A DNA stretch of 56,862 nucleotides from an uncultured Bacteroidota bacterium (lineage in GTDB: Bacteria; Bacteroidota; Bacteroidia; Chitinophagales; Chitinophagaceae). The stretch is from NCBI GenBank assembly GCA_903875055.1, contig CAIQUX010000134.1:1-56862 (forward strand), in the 5' to 3' direction. A program made the translations under genes and the position numbers. Of the stretch, positions 35,701-44,641 are shown piece after piece. Each line of letters begins with the position of its first letter. The first letter of the stretch is position 1. Below the pieces are notes generated by a model. The model was not told where the DNA came from and did no database searches. It saw nothing but the letters and a program-made list of their open reading frames with translations.

Positions 35701-38700
35701 CAGACTTCAAATGTCTTCACGAATCTTAGTGCAGGAAGTTATACTGTCACTTTGACGGATGGAAATGCATGTACAGCATCGGCAACTAAAATAATTTCCC
35801 AACCTGCTGTCGCAACTTCAAGCACTTCTGTTACTGCCTGCAATTCGTATACATGGCCTGCCAATATTCAGACCTACACGGTTACAGGTGTTTTTACCAG
35901 TATAGGTACAACCACTGCTGGGTGTGCACGATATGATACACTGAATTTGACTATCAATTACGGAACATCAAGCACGCCGCAATCTGCAACGGCGTGTGGT
36001 TCATATGTTTGGAATGGAACTACTTATACGAACTCGGGTACTTACACCTACACAACTCTAAATGCGAATGGATGTAATAATACCAGCACTCTCAATTTGA
36101 CGATCAACCCGACTACCACTATTGGAAGCACTACAGTAAGCACTTGTAATTCCTATGCATGGAACGGTGTGACCTATACAGCCAGCGGTGTTTATACATT
36201 TACTTCGCTGAATGCATCAGGCTGTGTGAATACAGCTACGCTGAACCTGACCATTAATCAAAGTTCGACGAATGGCAATGCCACCACAACAGCGTGTAAT
36301 TCATACGTTTGGAATGCTGTTACGTACACATCGACTGGAGTTTATACGTTCACAAGTTTGAATGCTTTTGGTTGTGTGAATACGTCCACCCTGAACCTGA
36401 CCATCAATCAAAGTTCGACGAATGGCAATGCCACCACCACAGCTTGTAATTCTTATACATGGAACGGTGTGACCTATACAGTCAGTGGTGTTTATACATT
36501 TACTTCGCTGAATGCATCAGGCTGTGTGAATACAGCTACGCTGAACCTGACCATTAATCAAAGTTCGACAAATGGCAATGCCACCGCCACAGCCTGTAAT
36601 ACCTATACATGGAATAGTGTGACCTATACAGCCAGCGGTGTTTATACATTTACTTCGCTGAATGCATCCGGCTGTGTGAATACAGCTACGTTAAACCTGA
36701 CGATCAATCAGAGTTCAACCAATGGTAATGCTACCACCACTGCTTGTAATTCCTATACATGGAATAGTGTCACCTATACAGCCAGCGGTGTTTATTCGTT
36801 TACCTCATTGAATGCATTTGGCTGCGTGAATACTGCAAGCCTGACTTTGACCATCAATCAGAATACCACGAATGGCAGTACCACAGCCACAGCTTGCAAT
36901 TCCTACATCTGGAACGGAGTAACTTATACGGCGAGTGGCACTTATACTTTTACCTCGTTGAATTCATCAGGCTGTGTGAATACAGCAACCTTGACGTTGA
37001 CTATCAAACAGAGTTCAACGAATGGCAATGCCACCACGACAGCTTGTAATACCTATACATGGAATGGTGTGACCTATACGTCCACCGGAGTTTACACATC
37101 TACCTCATTGAATGCAGGAGGTTGTGTGAATACTGCAACCTTGACGTTGACTATCAATCAGAGTTCAACGAATGGCAATGCCACCGCCACAGCCTGTAAC
37201 TCTTATCTCTGGAATAGTGTGACCTATACGGCGAGTGGTATTTATACTTTTACCTCTTTGAACGCTTCAGGTTGCGTGAATACTGCTACATTGAACCTGA
37301 CAGTCAATCATAGTTCAAGCAATGGCAATGCAAGCACTACCTCATGTAATTCTTATTCATGGAACGGTGTGACCTATACAGCCAGCGGTATTTATACATT
37401 TACTTCGCTGAATGCATCAGGCTGTGTGAATACTGCAAGCCTGACTTTGACCATCAATCAGAGCACATCGAATGGTAATTTAGTAACCAGTGCCTGTGAT
37501 TCCTATGCATGGAACGGTGTTACTTATACCAATACCGGTACTTATACTTTCACCTCTTTGAATACTGCAGGGTGCCTCAATACGGCTACTTTAAATCTGA
37601 GCATCCACGCAAATACATCTTCATCCAATAATGTAACAGCCTGTGATTCGTATGCCTGGAATCAAAATAATGTTACCTATTCAATTTCCGGTTCCTATCT
37701 GTCAGTCGGCATCAATGCACAGGGGTGCACCGATACACATACACTAAACCTTACAATCAATCAAAGTACATCTAGTTCTGTCTCTGCTACTTCCTGTGAC
37801 ACCTATACCTGGACAGCTAACGGACAAGTATATACCACATCTGGATCGTATACAAAAACTTCGTTGAATGCGGCAGGATGTATTCATACACTTTCGCTTT
37901 TCTTGACAATCACTTCTAGTGTCTCGCATACTACGACCATAGAAGCCTGCGACTTCTATACTTGGGCCAATAATAATGTGACTTACACGCTGAGCGGTGT
38001 CTATTCTGCAGTCACAGGATGTCATTCTGAAATTCTGAATTTGACTTTAACACCAAGTTCTTCTCATACTACCAGTGCCACGGCCTGCGACAGCTATATA
38101 TGGCCAGTCAATAATATTACCTATACAAATAGTGGATTGTATACGCAAGTTACTGGCTGTCACACTGAAGTACTGCAGCTAACTTTAACACCAAGCACTT
38201 CTGACATGAACACCGTTGCAGCTTGTGATTCGTATGCATGGACAGTCAATAATCAAACCTATACCGTCACCGGAAATTATATCTTTTCCAATGCATGTCA
38301 TACTTCTCATCTGAATTTGACCGTCACGCCAAGTTCATCTTCATCCATCAGTGCTTCGGCTTGTGACAGTTATACCTGGTCGTTAAACAATGTAACATAT
38401 ACGGCATCAGGAACATATTCCTACGTCGTTGGATGTCATACGGCCACTTTGAATGTAAGTATCACACCCGGTTCAGTATCAGCCGAAACAGCAACAAGTT
38501 GCGATTCGTACACATGGTCATTAAATAGCGTGAGCTATACTGCATCCGGAATTTATACGAATGTCAGCGGGTGCCATACCACTTTGTTGAATTTGTCGTT
38601 AACAACAAGTAGTTCGTCGTCCGTGAATAGCACAGTTTGTGATAGCTATGTTTGGCCAATGAACGGGGTGACGTATACCACTTCAGGCATCTATACGTTT

Positions 38701-41700
38701 GTTTCCGGATGTCAAACAAAGACTTTGAATCTTACTATAACTCCAAGCACATCTTCTTCTGAAATAGTTTCTGCCTGTGATTCTTATACATGGTCGGCAA
38801 ATGGCATGACCTATACCACCACAGGTTCGTATTCATTTGTTTCCGGATGTCATACCATAACACTGAATCTGTTTATCACAGCAAGCAACACTTCAACTGA
38901 AATTATTTCTGCCTGTGATTCGTATACATGGTCGGCAAATGGCGTGACCTACACCACCACAGGTTCGTATTCATTTGTTTCCGGATGTCATACTACTGTC
39001 TTGAATCTGTCCATTACGCCAAGCAGCAATTCAATTGAAACTGTGACTGCCTGTGATAGCTATACCTGGCCTTTGAGCGGAACCAATTATACAGCATCGG
39101 GTGTGTATTCTTCTGTGGTATCTTGTCATACAGCGACTTTAAATCTGTCATTGACCTCAAGTTCGACTTCAACAGAAACCATTTTAGCTTGCGACAATTA
39201 TACTTGGCCATTGAATGGAATAACCTATTCAACATCCGGCTCATATTCTGTTTCAACTGCTTGCCACTCCACCGTGCTTAACCTGAATATTGTTTCAAGC
39301 ACTAACTCTTCCAATACAGTGAGTGCCTGTGATCAGTACACATGGCCTCAGAATGGAATGACCTATACTGCAAGTGGTAACTACTCGTTTGTTTCAGGAT
39401 GTCATACATCTATGCTTCAACTGTTTATCACACCAAGCACTTCGTCAGTGATAATAGCTTCGGCTTGTGATAGTTATTTCTGGCAGTTAAACGGATTGAC
39501 ATATTCAGCATCGGGTTCGTATACTTATGTCGCTAATTGTCACACAACTACTTTGAATCTGAGCATCGCATCAAGCAGCTCTGTTACATATAACATTACA
39601 ACCTGCGATTCATATACATGGCCGATCAATGGAACTACCTATTCGATATCAGGAATGTACACTGCAGTGAATAATTGTCACAGCGATTTACTGAACCTGG
39701 TGATTAATCAAAGCACTTCAAACGGCAGTCTGACTGCCACAGCGTGTGATTCCTACGTATGGAACGGTATGACTTATACTGCAAGCGGCAACTATACATT
39801 CACATCACTGAATCAAGGAGGTTGTCTGAATACAGCCGGTCTGACACTTTTAGTAAATCAAAGTTCATCGACTTCTGCAACAATCACTGCTTGCGATACC
39901 TACACATGGGCTCAGAATGGTATTACATACAGCGTAACCGGAACATATACATCAGTACAGACAAATGCCTTCGGGTGTTCAAATTACCATACATTGAATT
40001 TATTCATCAATCAAAGTACTTCTGCTGCTGTTAATCAGAGTGCCTGTGATTCGTATTTGTGGCCGCTTAATTCATCAACTTATACACAATCAGGTACGTA
40101 TACCTCAACCGAATTGAATGCATCCGGATGCATGCATATCGATATGCTTATCTTGTCCATTACAACGAGTTCCACTGCCACAACGGTCGCATCGGCTTGC
40201 GATTCGTATGACTGGTTGGCTAGCACCATGACATATACAGCCAGTGGCATGTATCAAGTTATCAATGGATGTCATACCGATTTATTGAACTTATCCATTA
40301 CGCCTTCTACGTCAAATTCAACGACTGTATCGGCGTGTGATGCCTATCACTGGCCTGTTAATAATACCAGCTATTCATTGAGTGGTGTTTACGCCTTTGT
40401 TTCTGAATGCCATACCGAAACGTTGATTCTGAACATCACACCAAGCAGTACAAGTCAGATAAGTATGACAGCTTGTGATAGTTATACATGGCCGCTCAAT
40501 AACATAACCTATACTCAAAGTGGAGTCTATTCAGTGGTTACATCTTGTCATACCACATTACTGTCATTGACGATACTACCTTCGTCCGAAACAACAAATG
40601 CAGTAACGGCATGTGATTCTTATACATGGTCTGTCAATGGTCAGGCTTACGTTAGTTCGGGTATCTACACAGCAGTGAATTCGTGCCATACAAGTGTCTT
40701 GAACCTTATAGTGCATCATAGTTCTATAGACTCAAGTTCAGTGGTTTCTTTAGGAAGCTATATCTGGCTAGTAAATGGCCTGACCTATTCTACAAGTGGT
40801 ATGTATAGCCATTCGTCATTGAATGAAGTTGGTTGCGTACATACTGAAATATTGGATTTGACGATAGCCGGAACTTCGTGTCAGTTTACATTGAACGTTG
40901 CGGAGGATCAGCCAATTTCATGTTACGGTGATAACAATGCTTCATTACAAGCCAGCGTTACACCGACCGGAAGTTACACCTACACGATAGTCAGCCCATT
41001 GCATCCGTCCTACTCTAACACGACCGGTTTCTTCATGCAGCTTGAAGCCGGAACGCATACGGTCATCGCATCGAATGGAACATGTGCAGATTATCAAACC
41101 ATCACCTTCATGAATCCGGATCCGTTGGATATTGAATTTACAACTGATTCTGTCGTTTCTTGTCTCGGTAATGACGGACAAATCAGTGTATTTATCACTG
41201 GAGGTACCAATAACCTGCAACCTTATCTGACATGGTGGACTAATTCAGCAGGAGATACTATAAATGATATCTTGAATGATAATTTTGCTGTCACATTGAG
41301 CAATCTGCCGGCCGATAACTACACAGTCAAGGTAGAAGATGATTATGGCTGTTTTTATTCCAAAACGTCGATGATAGGTGTTGCTGATATCATTCAGGTC
41401 AATGCCAGTTTCTCGCCTATCCTTTGTCATGGTGGAGTTACACAAGTAATACCATCATCAACAGGGGGAGTGCCTTATTCACCCCTTACATATCTGATTA
41501 ACGGAATTCCAATAACTTCGTCTTATTCAGCAGGTACCTATACCGTAGTTGCCATGGATGATAAAGGATGTACTGGAAGTAAGGTGATTACTATCAATGA
41601 GCCTTCAGCTATTTCTGTAAACACTTATGAAACTGGATGTGGTCCTTACTTATGGAACGGTAACGTTTATTCACAAGCCGGATCGTATTCCGCTACTTTT

Positions 41701-42774
41701 ATCAGTGCCAATGGCTGTGATTCAGTTCATACTATCATTTTGACAATTCAGCAGAATTCAACATCAACCGTATCAGCTTCAGCCTGCGATTCATACCTGT
41801 GGAATGTCAATGGTGAAGTCTATACGATCTCAGGCCTTTATACTTCAACAACTCAGAATTCTGTAGGTTGTATTCAAACCGCTACCTTGAATCTGAGCAT
41901 CACACCAAGTTCGACATCATCGCTAACGGCGAGTTCGTGTAATTCATATACCTGGTTGTTGAACGGGGTGACCTATACTTCCTCCGGTATCTACACGGAT
42001 GTTTCTGGTTGTCAAACCACTACCTTGAATATCATGATTCAATCAACCACATCATCATCCACTTCGGTAAGTGCTTGTTCTTCGTATACATGGCCATTGA
42101 CAGGCATTAACTATACTGCCTCAGGAATATACTCAACTATGCTCCTTAGCTCAACTGGTTGCGATTCATTAGTTTCAATTGTATTGACAATTAATAACTG
42201 CTCTTCCATTCTGAATCTGAAAGCTTATTTGCAGGGTTATTATCTTGGAAATTCATCAATGCAAAGTGTCTTGTATAATCAAGGTCAAACGTCAGATTTA
42301 ACTCTTGTAGATACGGTCGATGTTAGATTGTATGAGCAAACGTTTCCTTATGCGGTCATTGCAACAGAAAGAGTTTTATTACACACTGATGGAACGGCAA
42401 CTTGTATTTTTCCACCGTTGACTGGTTCGTATTATGTTAGTATTCAAAACAGGAATACACTTCTTACATGGAGTTCAAATCCTGTTACACTAGGTTCGAT
42501 ACCTGTCACATATGATTTTTCTGCTGCTTCATCGATGGCATATGGCGATAATATGATAGCAATGGAGCCTGGTGTTTGGGCCTTATACATGGCTGATATA
42601 AACGTCGATGAAAATATTGACTTGTTTGACATGGGATTGATGGAAGATGATATTACCAATTTTCTTTATGGTTATCTTGCTACAGATATTAATGGGGATG
42701 GCAATGTTGACTTGTTAGATACACAGGTGATATCAGATAATATTAGTTCATTCATTTACTCGATACATCCTTAA
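32725..42774 (+). CDS. Giant GEVED/two-cysteine-repeat surface protein with dockerin-like C-terminus (3349 aa)
   Basis: The protein has a long N-terminal leader ending in a hydrophobic stretch (ILWLPVLFCFFLTGEVAKSQ, cleavage near residue 40). Residues ~344-497 and ~596-756 are GEVED domains, each with a PGPGSVL...YSN segment and a final GETEDYxIN; they have FIDYNQNGLF and WIDFNHNGSF calcium-type loops. A beta-sandwich region and one SprB-like unit follow. Then come about 35 repeats of consensus ACDSYTW..NGVTYTxSGxYT…GCxTxxLNLTI, each with two cysteines, three more SprB-like units, and four further repeats. The last 191 residues share a module with the 2243-aa protein, ending in a dockerin-like pair (DINVDENIDLFD, DINGDGNVDLLD). 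No T9SS type A or B tail is recognisable. It is probably a very long surface adhesin. Confidence 0.9.
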   Translation: MSPFISLSDRIEILIQSYSARILWLPVLFCFFLTGEVAKSQTVVTAVIGPTSGTGAATYGPIWTGSSGSLNKYSRYAYIYTASELGVLGIPSGSKIVKLAWLRATGGTIATPNTFNVWMKNTTETSLTNLTTWGALVNGTTQTYSNSNYSILNGTNTYMDAQFNIPGNDTFTYTGGGLQILTDWTRVGTQTGTAINFYRVAATGKSIGAIGSSALTNTSTLTNGSSLGDFRPTLQITYVTVPACQGVPTTGGVVSLVQGVCSGSSFTMNIANTLSGSGITYQWQSADNAAFTQNVISLGTSASQTTSQTSNKYYRCMTHCSTGSTSDTSAAFLMPMNPAYKCICASGAVSTADEEIFNFTFASLNNSSNCNTLAPGPGSVLQMYSNYQGVAAPSVEKGSTVPFSIQIGTCANAYPNVSAIFIDYNQNGLFTDAGELVYSSAGALTGAHTESGTTVIPTTAVTGYAALRVITSEQGGAITNPCLSYSWGETEDYVINITPTTSCSGAPNPGNTVASAATVCSGSNILLSVQNTVTGTGIQYQWYNSAGIITGAISYSYTTPNLFAPETYYCAVTCMNSSMTTNSTPITIGMTSFIDCYCSSVAGSDADDEIFSVMFNGITNVSDCNVAAPGPGSVLNRYSNFHPIGALTTVELEATVPFSIQVDDCDLAPYYSFATAIWIDFNHNGSFADAGEKVFIESTAVDGPRYVIGNVTIPCTALTGPTGMRITEAEGLSGALITPCLTYSFGETEDYIINIVPRSSGIDYSFGGTGAPTANATAGVPVSHLTVSGIAQGNNANTLQTSLLISSNNPSTYSGASAQMNAGITARNRSLQLTDTSAYYQVTLTPVSGYNVTLDSVKLGSFSNSTGPTRLDIRTSLDNYATSIGTVNVIANSTWAYVAPVITGMTSSVPTTIRIYGYVNGGSGSVTTGTTAANWFVDDIRLKVSVKCNTACNLTATISNTSIACNGGSSNITVNASNGTGLINYQLNGGIPQTSNVFTNLSAGSYTVTLTDGNACTASATKIISQPAVATSSTSVTACNSYTWPANIQTYTVTGVFTSIGTTTAGCARYDTLNLTINYGTSSTPQSATACGSYVWNGTTYTNSGTYTYTTLNANGCNNTSTLNLTINPTTTIGSTTVSTCNSYAWNGVTYTASGVYTFTSLNASGCVNTATLNLTINQSSTNGNATTTACNSYVWNAVTYTSTGVYTFTSLNAFGCVNTSTLNLTINQSSTNGNATTTACNSYTWNGVTYTVSGVYTFTSLNASGCVNTATLNLTINQSSTNGNATATACNTYTWNSVTYTASGVYTFTSLNASGCVNTATLNLTINQSSTNGNATTTACNSYTWNSVTYTASGVYSFTSLNAFGCVNTASLTLTINQNTTNGSTTATACNSYIWNGVTYTASGTYTFTSLNSSGCVNTATLTLTIKQSSTNGNATTTACNTYTWNGVTYTSTGVYTSTSLNAGGCVNTATLTLTINQSSTNGNATATACNSYLWNSVTYTASGIYTFTSLNASGCVNTATLNLTVNHSSSNGNASTTSCNSYSWNGVTYTASGIYTFTSLNASGCVNTASLTLTINQSTSNGNLVTSACDSYAWNGVTYTNTGTYTFTSLNTAGCLNTATLNLSIHANTSSSNNVTACDSYAWNQNNVTYSISGSYLSVGINAQGCTDTHTLNLTINQSTSSSVSATSCDTYTWTANGQVYTTSGSYTKTSLNAAGCIHTLSLFLTITSSVSHTTTIEACDFYTWANNNVTYTLSGVYSAVTGCHSEILNLTLTPSSSHTTSATACDSYIWPVNNITYTNSGLYTQVTGCHTEVLQLTLTPSTSDMNTVAACDSYAWTVNNQTYTVTGNYIFSNACHTSHLNLTVTPSSSSSISASACDSYTWSLNNVTYTASGTYSYVVGCHTATLNVSITPGSVSAETATSCDSYTWSLNSVSYTASGIYTNVSGCHTTLLNLSLTTSSSSSVNSTVCDSYVWPMNGVTYTTSGIYTFVSGCQTKTLNLTITPSTSSSEIVSACDSYTWSANGMTYTTTGSYSFVSGCHTITLNLFITASNTSTEIISACDSYTWSANGVTYTTTGSYSFVSGCHTTVLNLSITPSSNSIETVTACDSYTWPLSGTNYTASGVYSSVVSCHTATLNLSLTSSSTSTETILACDNYTWPLNGITYSTSGSYSVSTACHSTVLNLNIVSSTNSSNTVSACDQYTWPQNGMTYTASGNYSFVSGCHTSMLQLFITPSTSSVIIASACDSYFWQLNGLTYSASGSYTYVANCHTTTLNLSIASSSSVTYNITTCDSYTWPINGTTYSISGMYTAVNNCHSDLLNLVINQSTSNGSLTATACDSYVWNGMTYTASGNYTFTSLNQGGCLNTAGLTLLVNQSSSTSATITACDTYTWAQNGITYSVTGTYTSVQTNAFGCSNYHTLNLFINQSTSAAVNQSACDSYLWPLNSSTYTQSGTYTSTELNASGCMHIDMLILSITTSSTATTVASACDSYDWLASTMTYTASGMYQVINGCHTDLLNLSITPSTSNSTTVSACDAYHWPVNNTSYSLSGVYAFVSECHTETLILNITPSSTSQISMTACDSYTWPLNNITYTQSGVYSVVTSCHTTLLSLTILPSSETTNAVTACDSYTWSVNGQAYVSSGIYTAVNSCHTSVLNLIVHHSSIDSSSVVSLGSYIWLVNGLTYSTSGMYSHSSLNEVGCVHTEILDLTIAGTSCQFTLNVAEDQPISCYGDNNASLQASVTPTGSYTYTIVSPLHPSYSNTTGFFMQLEAGTHTVIASNGTCADYQTITFMNPDPLDIEFTTDSVVSCLGNDGQISVFITGGTNNLQPYLTWWTNSAGDTINDILNDNFAVTLSNLPADNYTVKVEDDYGCFYSKTSMIGVADIIQVNASFSPILCHGGVTQVIPSSTGGVPYSPLTYLINGIPITSSYSAGTYTVVAMDDKGCTGSKVITINEPSAISVNTYETGCGPYLWNGNVYSQAGSYSATFISANGCDSVHTIILTIQQNSTSTVSASACDSYLWNVNGEVYTISGLYTSTTQNSVGCIQTATLNLSITPSSTSSLTASSCNSYTWLLNGVTYTSSGIYTDVSGCQTTTLNIMIQSTTSSSTSVSACSSYTWPLTGINYTASGIYSTMLLSSTGCDSLVSIVLTINNCSSILNLKAYLQGYYLGNSSMQSVLYNQGQTSDLTLVDTVDVRLYEQTFPYAVIATERVLLHTDGTATCIFPPLTGSYYVSIQNRNTLLTWSSNPVTLGSIPVTYDFSAASSMAYGDNMIAMEPGVWALYMADINVDENIDLFDMGLMEDDITNFLYGYLATDINGDGNVDLLDTQVISDNISSFIYSIHP
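35823..40870 (+). repeat. Coding array of ~35 two-cysteine beta-repeats (47-50 aa each)
   Basis: Repeat starts are recognisable by [AS]C[DN]SY-[TVA]-W. The first dozen units are 50 residues long, later ones nearer 47. Each unit has one Cys at its start and one in the GCxT element, which would allow one disulfide per unit. One late unit (SLGSYIWLVNG) has lost the first Cys. Four more units occur at about 41620-42200 after SprB-like domains. Confidence 0.85.
36121..37500 (+). repeat. High-identity 150-bp tandem repeats inside the array
   Basis: The TGTAAT of successive units ends exactly at 36150, 36300, 36450, 36600, 36750, 36900, 37050 and 37200, and the pattern continues to 37500. The period is thus exactly 150 bp (50 codons), with long identical stretches between neighbours. 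This indicates recent unit duplication or ongoing homogenisation in this part of the gene only. Confidence 0.9.
42199..42774 (+). other. Shared C-terminal module with dockerin-like EF-hand pair (copy in 3349-aa protein)
   Basis: This part encodes residues 3159-3349: CSSILNLKAYLQGYY…HTDGTATC…SVQNRN-type strand…YDFSAASSMAYGDNM…VWALYMADIN, then two EF-hand-like loops, DINVDENIDLFD and DINGDGNVDLLD. It aligns end to end with residues 2052-2243 of the other giant protein (49397-49975). Confidence 0.85.
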
Positions 42775-42836
42775 ACCCAGATTTTGCTGTAGACTCATCC
42801 TGTAAGACGTCATGGCAGTTTAGTATTTTCAATATA

Positions 42837-42960
42837 AGGACTGCTGAAAAAGTCAGCCGCGTGTCAGGTACAAACCGGCAAAACAAAGCTGTATGGGTAG
42901 ACTGCGAGTTGAAACCGGTGAAGTAGTTGGTGTGCTTGTGGCTAGCGAAAATAGTTGATG
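42837..42960 (-). mobile_element. Relic of the same MITE family as 4073-4318
   Basis: From GCTGAAAAAGTC at about 42843, about 110 bases align without gaps to the reverse complement of the right part of the 4073-4318 element, about four bases in five identical by eye. Conserved blocks include TCAGGTAC, CCGGCAAAAC, ACTGCGAGTTG and TGGTGTGCTT. Only one inverted-repeat end is recognisable; the other end has been replaced by an IS21-type remnant, and no target duplication is visible. Confidence 0.75.
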
Positions 42961-42988
42961 ATTTTGTCATGTCACGCATAGGCATGGG

Positions 42989-43165
42989 AATATTAATGAA
43001 CCCATAATGGAAGATGCCTTGTTGGACAGATTGACTGCTAGAGCCAATCAAATCGATTTAAAAGGAACTTCGCTAAGATCAAAAAAATAGATAACTTAGC
43101 CCCCGTAAACTTCAAAACGACCGGAGCCATTTGGCCGGAACACCGAAGCCATTCGACCGGAATAA
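42989..43165 (+). mobile_element. Remnant of an IS21-family element: IstB C-terminus and terminal repeats
   Basis: Codons from 42989 to the TAG at 43088-43090 read NINEPIMEDALLDRLTARA then NQIDLKGTSLRSKK, which matches the C-terminus of IstB ATPases (…DRLxxxAxxIxLxGxSxRxK). Just beyond are two adjacent imperfect 22-bp direct repeats, starting CGGAGCCATTTGGCCGGAA (43122) and CGAAGCCATTCGACCGGAA (43144), like the multiple terminal repeats of IS21 elements. No istA or the rest of istB is present. Confidence 0.7.
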
Positions 43166-43223
43166 ACAAGGCGTAAGGAATATTTCCTAATCTGTCGGTT
43201 AAAACATATAAAACGAGCTCCTT

Positions 43224-43544
43224 ATGGAAATGAACAGCGTAACACAAATAATCTGCACACATGATGAAAAAGGAATTCCCTTGAGTCATACAATTCCATT
43301 TCTGCAAAAAGTTAGAATGATTCATGTTGGCAATCTATATGAACTTCAGATTATTAATCCAGACACTGGTTACATTAAAACATTCGGCACATTGAAGCCT
43401 GATGATAGCGAGACTGCCGATTTTCAGTTTGTAAATGAAGAAGTCATTGTTACCATGTGCCTGCCTGACGATTCAACCAACTCAATCGTTAAATCATTCA
43501 AGGTCAGTGATATCCACGGCAAATGGGCCCTGATTTATGAATAA
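43224..43544 (+). CDS. Hypothetical protein (106 aa)
   Basis: This is a small soluble protein without signal peptide, membrane segment or recognised motif. It is rich in Asp/Thr and beta-strand-like, e.g. RMIHVGNLYELQIINPDTG and GKWALIYE at the end. It sits just after IS remnants and converges on the outer-membrane protein gene at 43578. Regular codon use and an uninterrupted frame argue that it is real, but there is no homology I can name. An alternative ATG lies two codons downstream. Confidence 0.5.
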   Translation: MEMNSVTQIICTHDEKGIPLSHTIPFLQKVRMIHVGNLYELQIINPDTGYIKTFGTLKPDDSETADFQFVNEEVIVTMCLPDDSTNSIVKSFKVSDIHGKWALIYE

Positions 43545-43577
43545 CCTGAATGAGATAAGATCGATCAGAGAATATTC

Positions 43578-44573
43578 TTATCCATTCATTTTAGTAAAGT
43601 AAAAGCGGTAGGTTGCACCCAGCGTCGCCTGAAGTGACGAACCGACTTGTGTTCCATTGACGTATTGATAAAAAGGAAAATCACTTAATGCATAAATAGT
43701 GAAGCTCTTACGCGTGTAACTTACCTGCGGAACTATGGAAAGTTTTTTGTTCCCGGTCGAGTTCACGTCTACATTATAGAGCGCCAACATGTCTAGATTC
43801 TTATCATATTTCATCTTCCCGGTTATTTCTCCTTTTACTTGTAGCGTGACACCCACTTTTCTATACAATGTCTTACTGGCAAAAAAACCTACACTCGAAT
43901 AATCTCCGAATCGCTCACCTAATGCATTCCAACCTTTTTTGATGTAAAGAAAATTAGCAAAAACTCTGAATTGCCTGGCTGGATATCCTCTGAACATGAA
44001 GCCATAGAATATGATATCATGAGAACCGTTAGTTGGTTGCACGGTTGGAGGGGATGTGGTATAGTTTTTTTTGCCGGTGACTGGATTGGTATAGACGAGG
44101 GTTGAATCGTTATACTTTCCTACAGGGATTTTAAACCCTAACCCAAGTGTTATTTCAGTTCTGGTTTTTTCCGTGTTTTTACTGTACACATTGTATCGTG
44201 GGAATAAAATCAGATCGCCGATACCTGACGATTTTATCGTGTCGGATTTATTGAGTCCTATCTGCGTTTTATTGATAAAATACCCTGATTCGACTGACAT
44301 GGTCAGTTTTTTTGAAACACCATAAGCAAATCTCATATAGAGATAGTTGCTATTGAACCCATCGATGAGATTGGGACTTCGTTTATCACCTGTATAGAAT
44401 TTGTGAGTCTGAATGTGCTGGTAATTGGCACCTAGCTCAACTTGCCTTTCAAATAAAACCCCTTGGGAGGCTCCACCTGCAATCGGGCTTCCGCTGCCGC
44501 CTGAACAGCATCCCTGCGAATTCGATTTGATCGTTAAAAAGGCAAGGATGCTTATCAATATGTATGATTTCAT
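43578..44573 (-). CDS. Outer-membrane beta-barrel-like protein of the copper locus
   Basis: This is a 331-residue protein with signal peptide MKSYILISILAFLTIKSNSQ. The mature N-terminus is GCCSGGSGSPIAGG, a Cys-Cys/Gly-rich start typical of a family found next to metal-related TonB receptors in Bacteroidota. The rest alternates hydrophobic and polar residues with many aromatic strand ends, finishing in QATLGATYRFYFTKMNG, as expected for a beta-barrel. It follows the TonB receptor gene by 68 bases on the same strand and is the last of three minus-strand genes. The Cys pair could bind copper; that, and a transport role, are inference. Confidence 0.72.
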   Translation of the reverse strand: MKSYILISILAFLTIKSNSQGCCSGGSGSPIAGGASQGVLFERQVELGANYQHIQTHKFYTGDKRSPNLIDGFNSNYLYMRFAYGVSKKLTMSVESGYFINKTQIGLNKSDTIKSSGIGDLILFPRYNVYSKNTEKTRTEITLGLGFKIPVGKYNDSTLVYTNPVTGKKNYTTSPPTVQPTNGSHDIIFYGFMFRGYPARQFRVFANFLYIKKGWNALGERFGDYSSVGFFASKTLYRKVGVTLQVKGEITGKMKYDKNLDMLALYNVDVNSTGNKKLSIVPQVSYTRKSFTIYALSDFPFYQYVNGTQVGSSLQATLGATYRFYFTKMNG

Positions 44574-44641
44574 GTTTTTTTGTATTGGTAGAATGAATAA
44601 AAAAAATGTTGTTTAAAATCGGGTAAAGGTACGTGGGTTTC

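Noticed and set aside
36121-37500. Evenly spaced repeats suggesting a CRISPR array
   Set aside because: The 150-bp period is a multiple of three and encodes 50-residue protein repeats in one uninterrupted frame; there are no spacers.
42752-43051. Small minus-strand gene between the giant protein and the 106-aa protein
   Set aside because: Its translation resembles the open frame inside the 4073-4318 element, so the frame belongs to the MITE relic, not to a gene.
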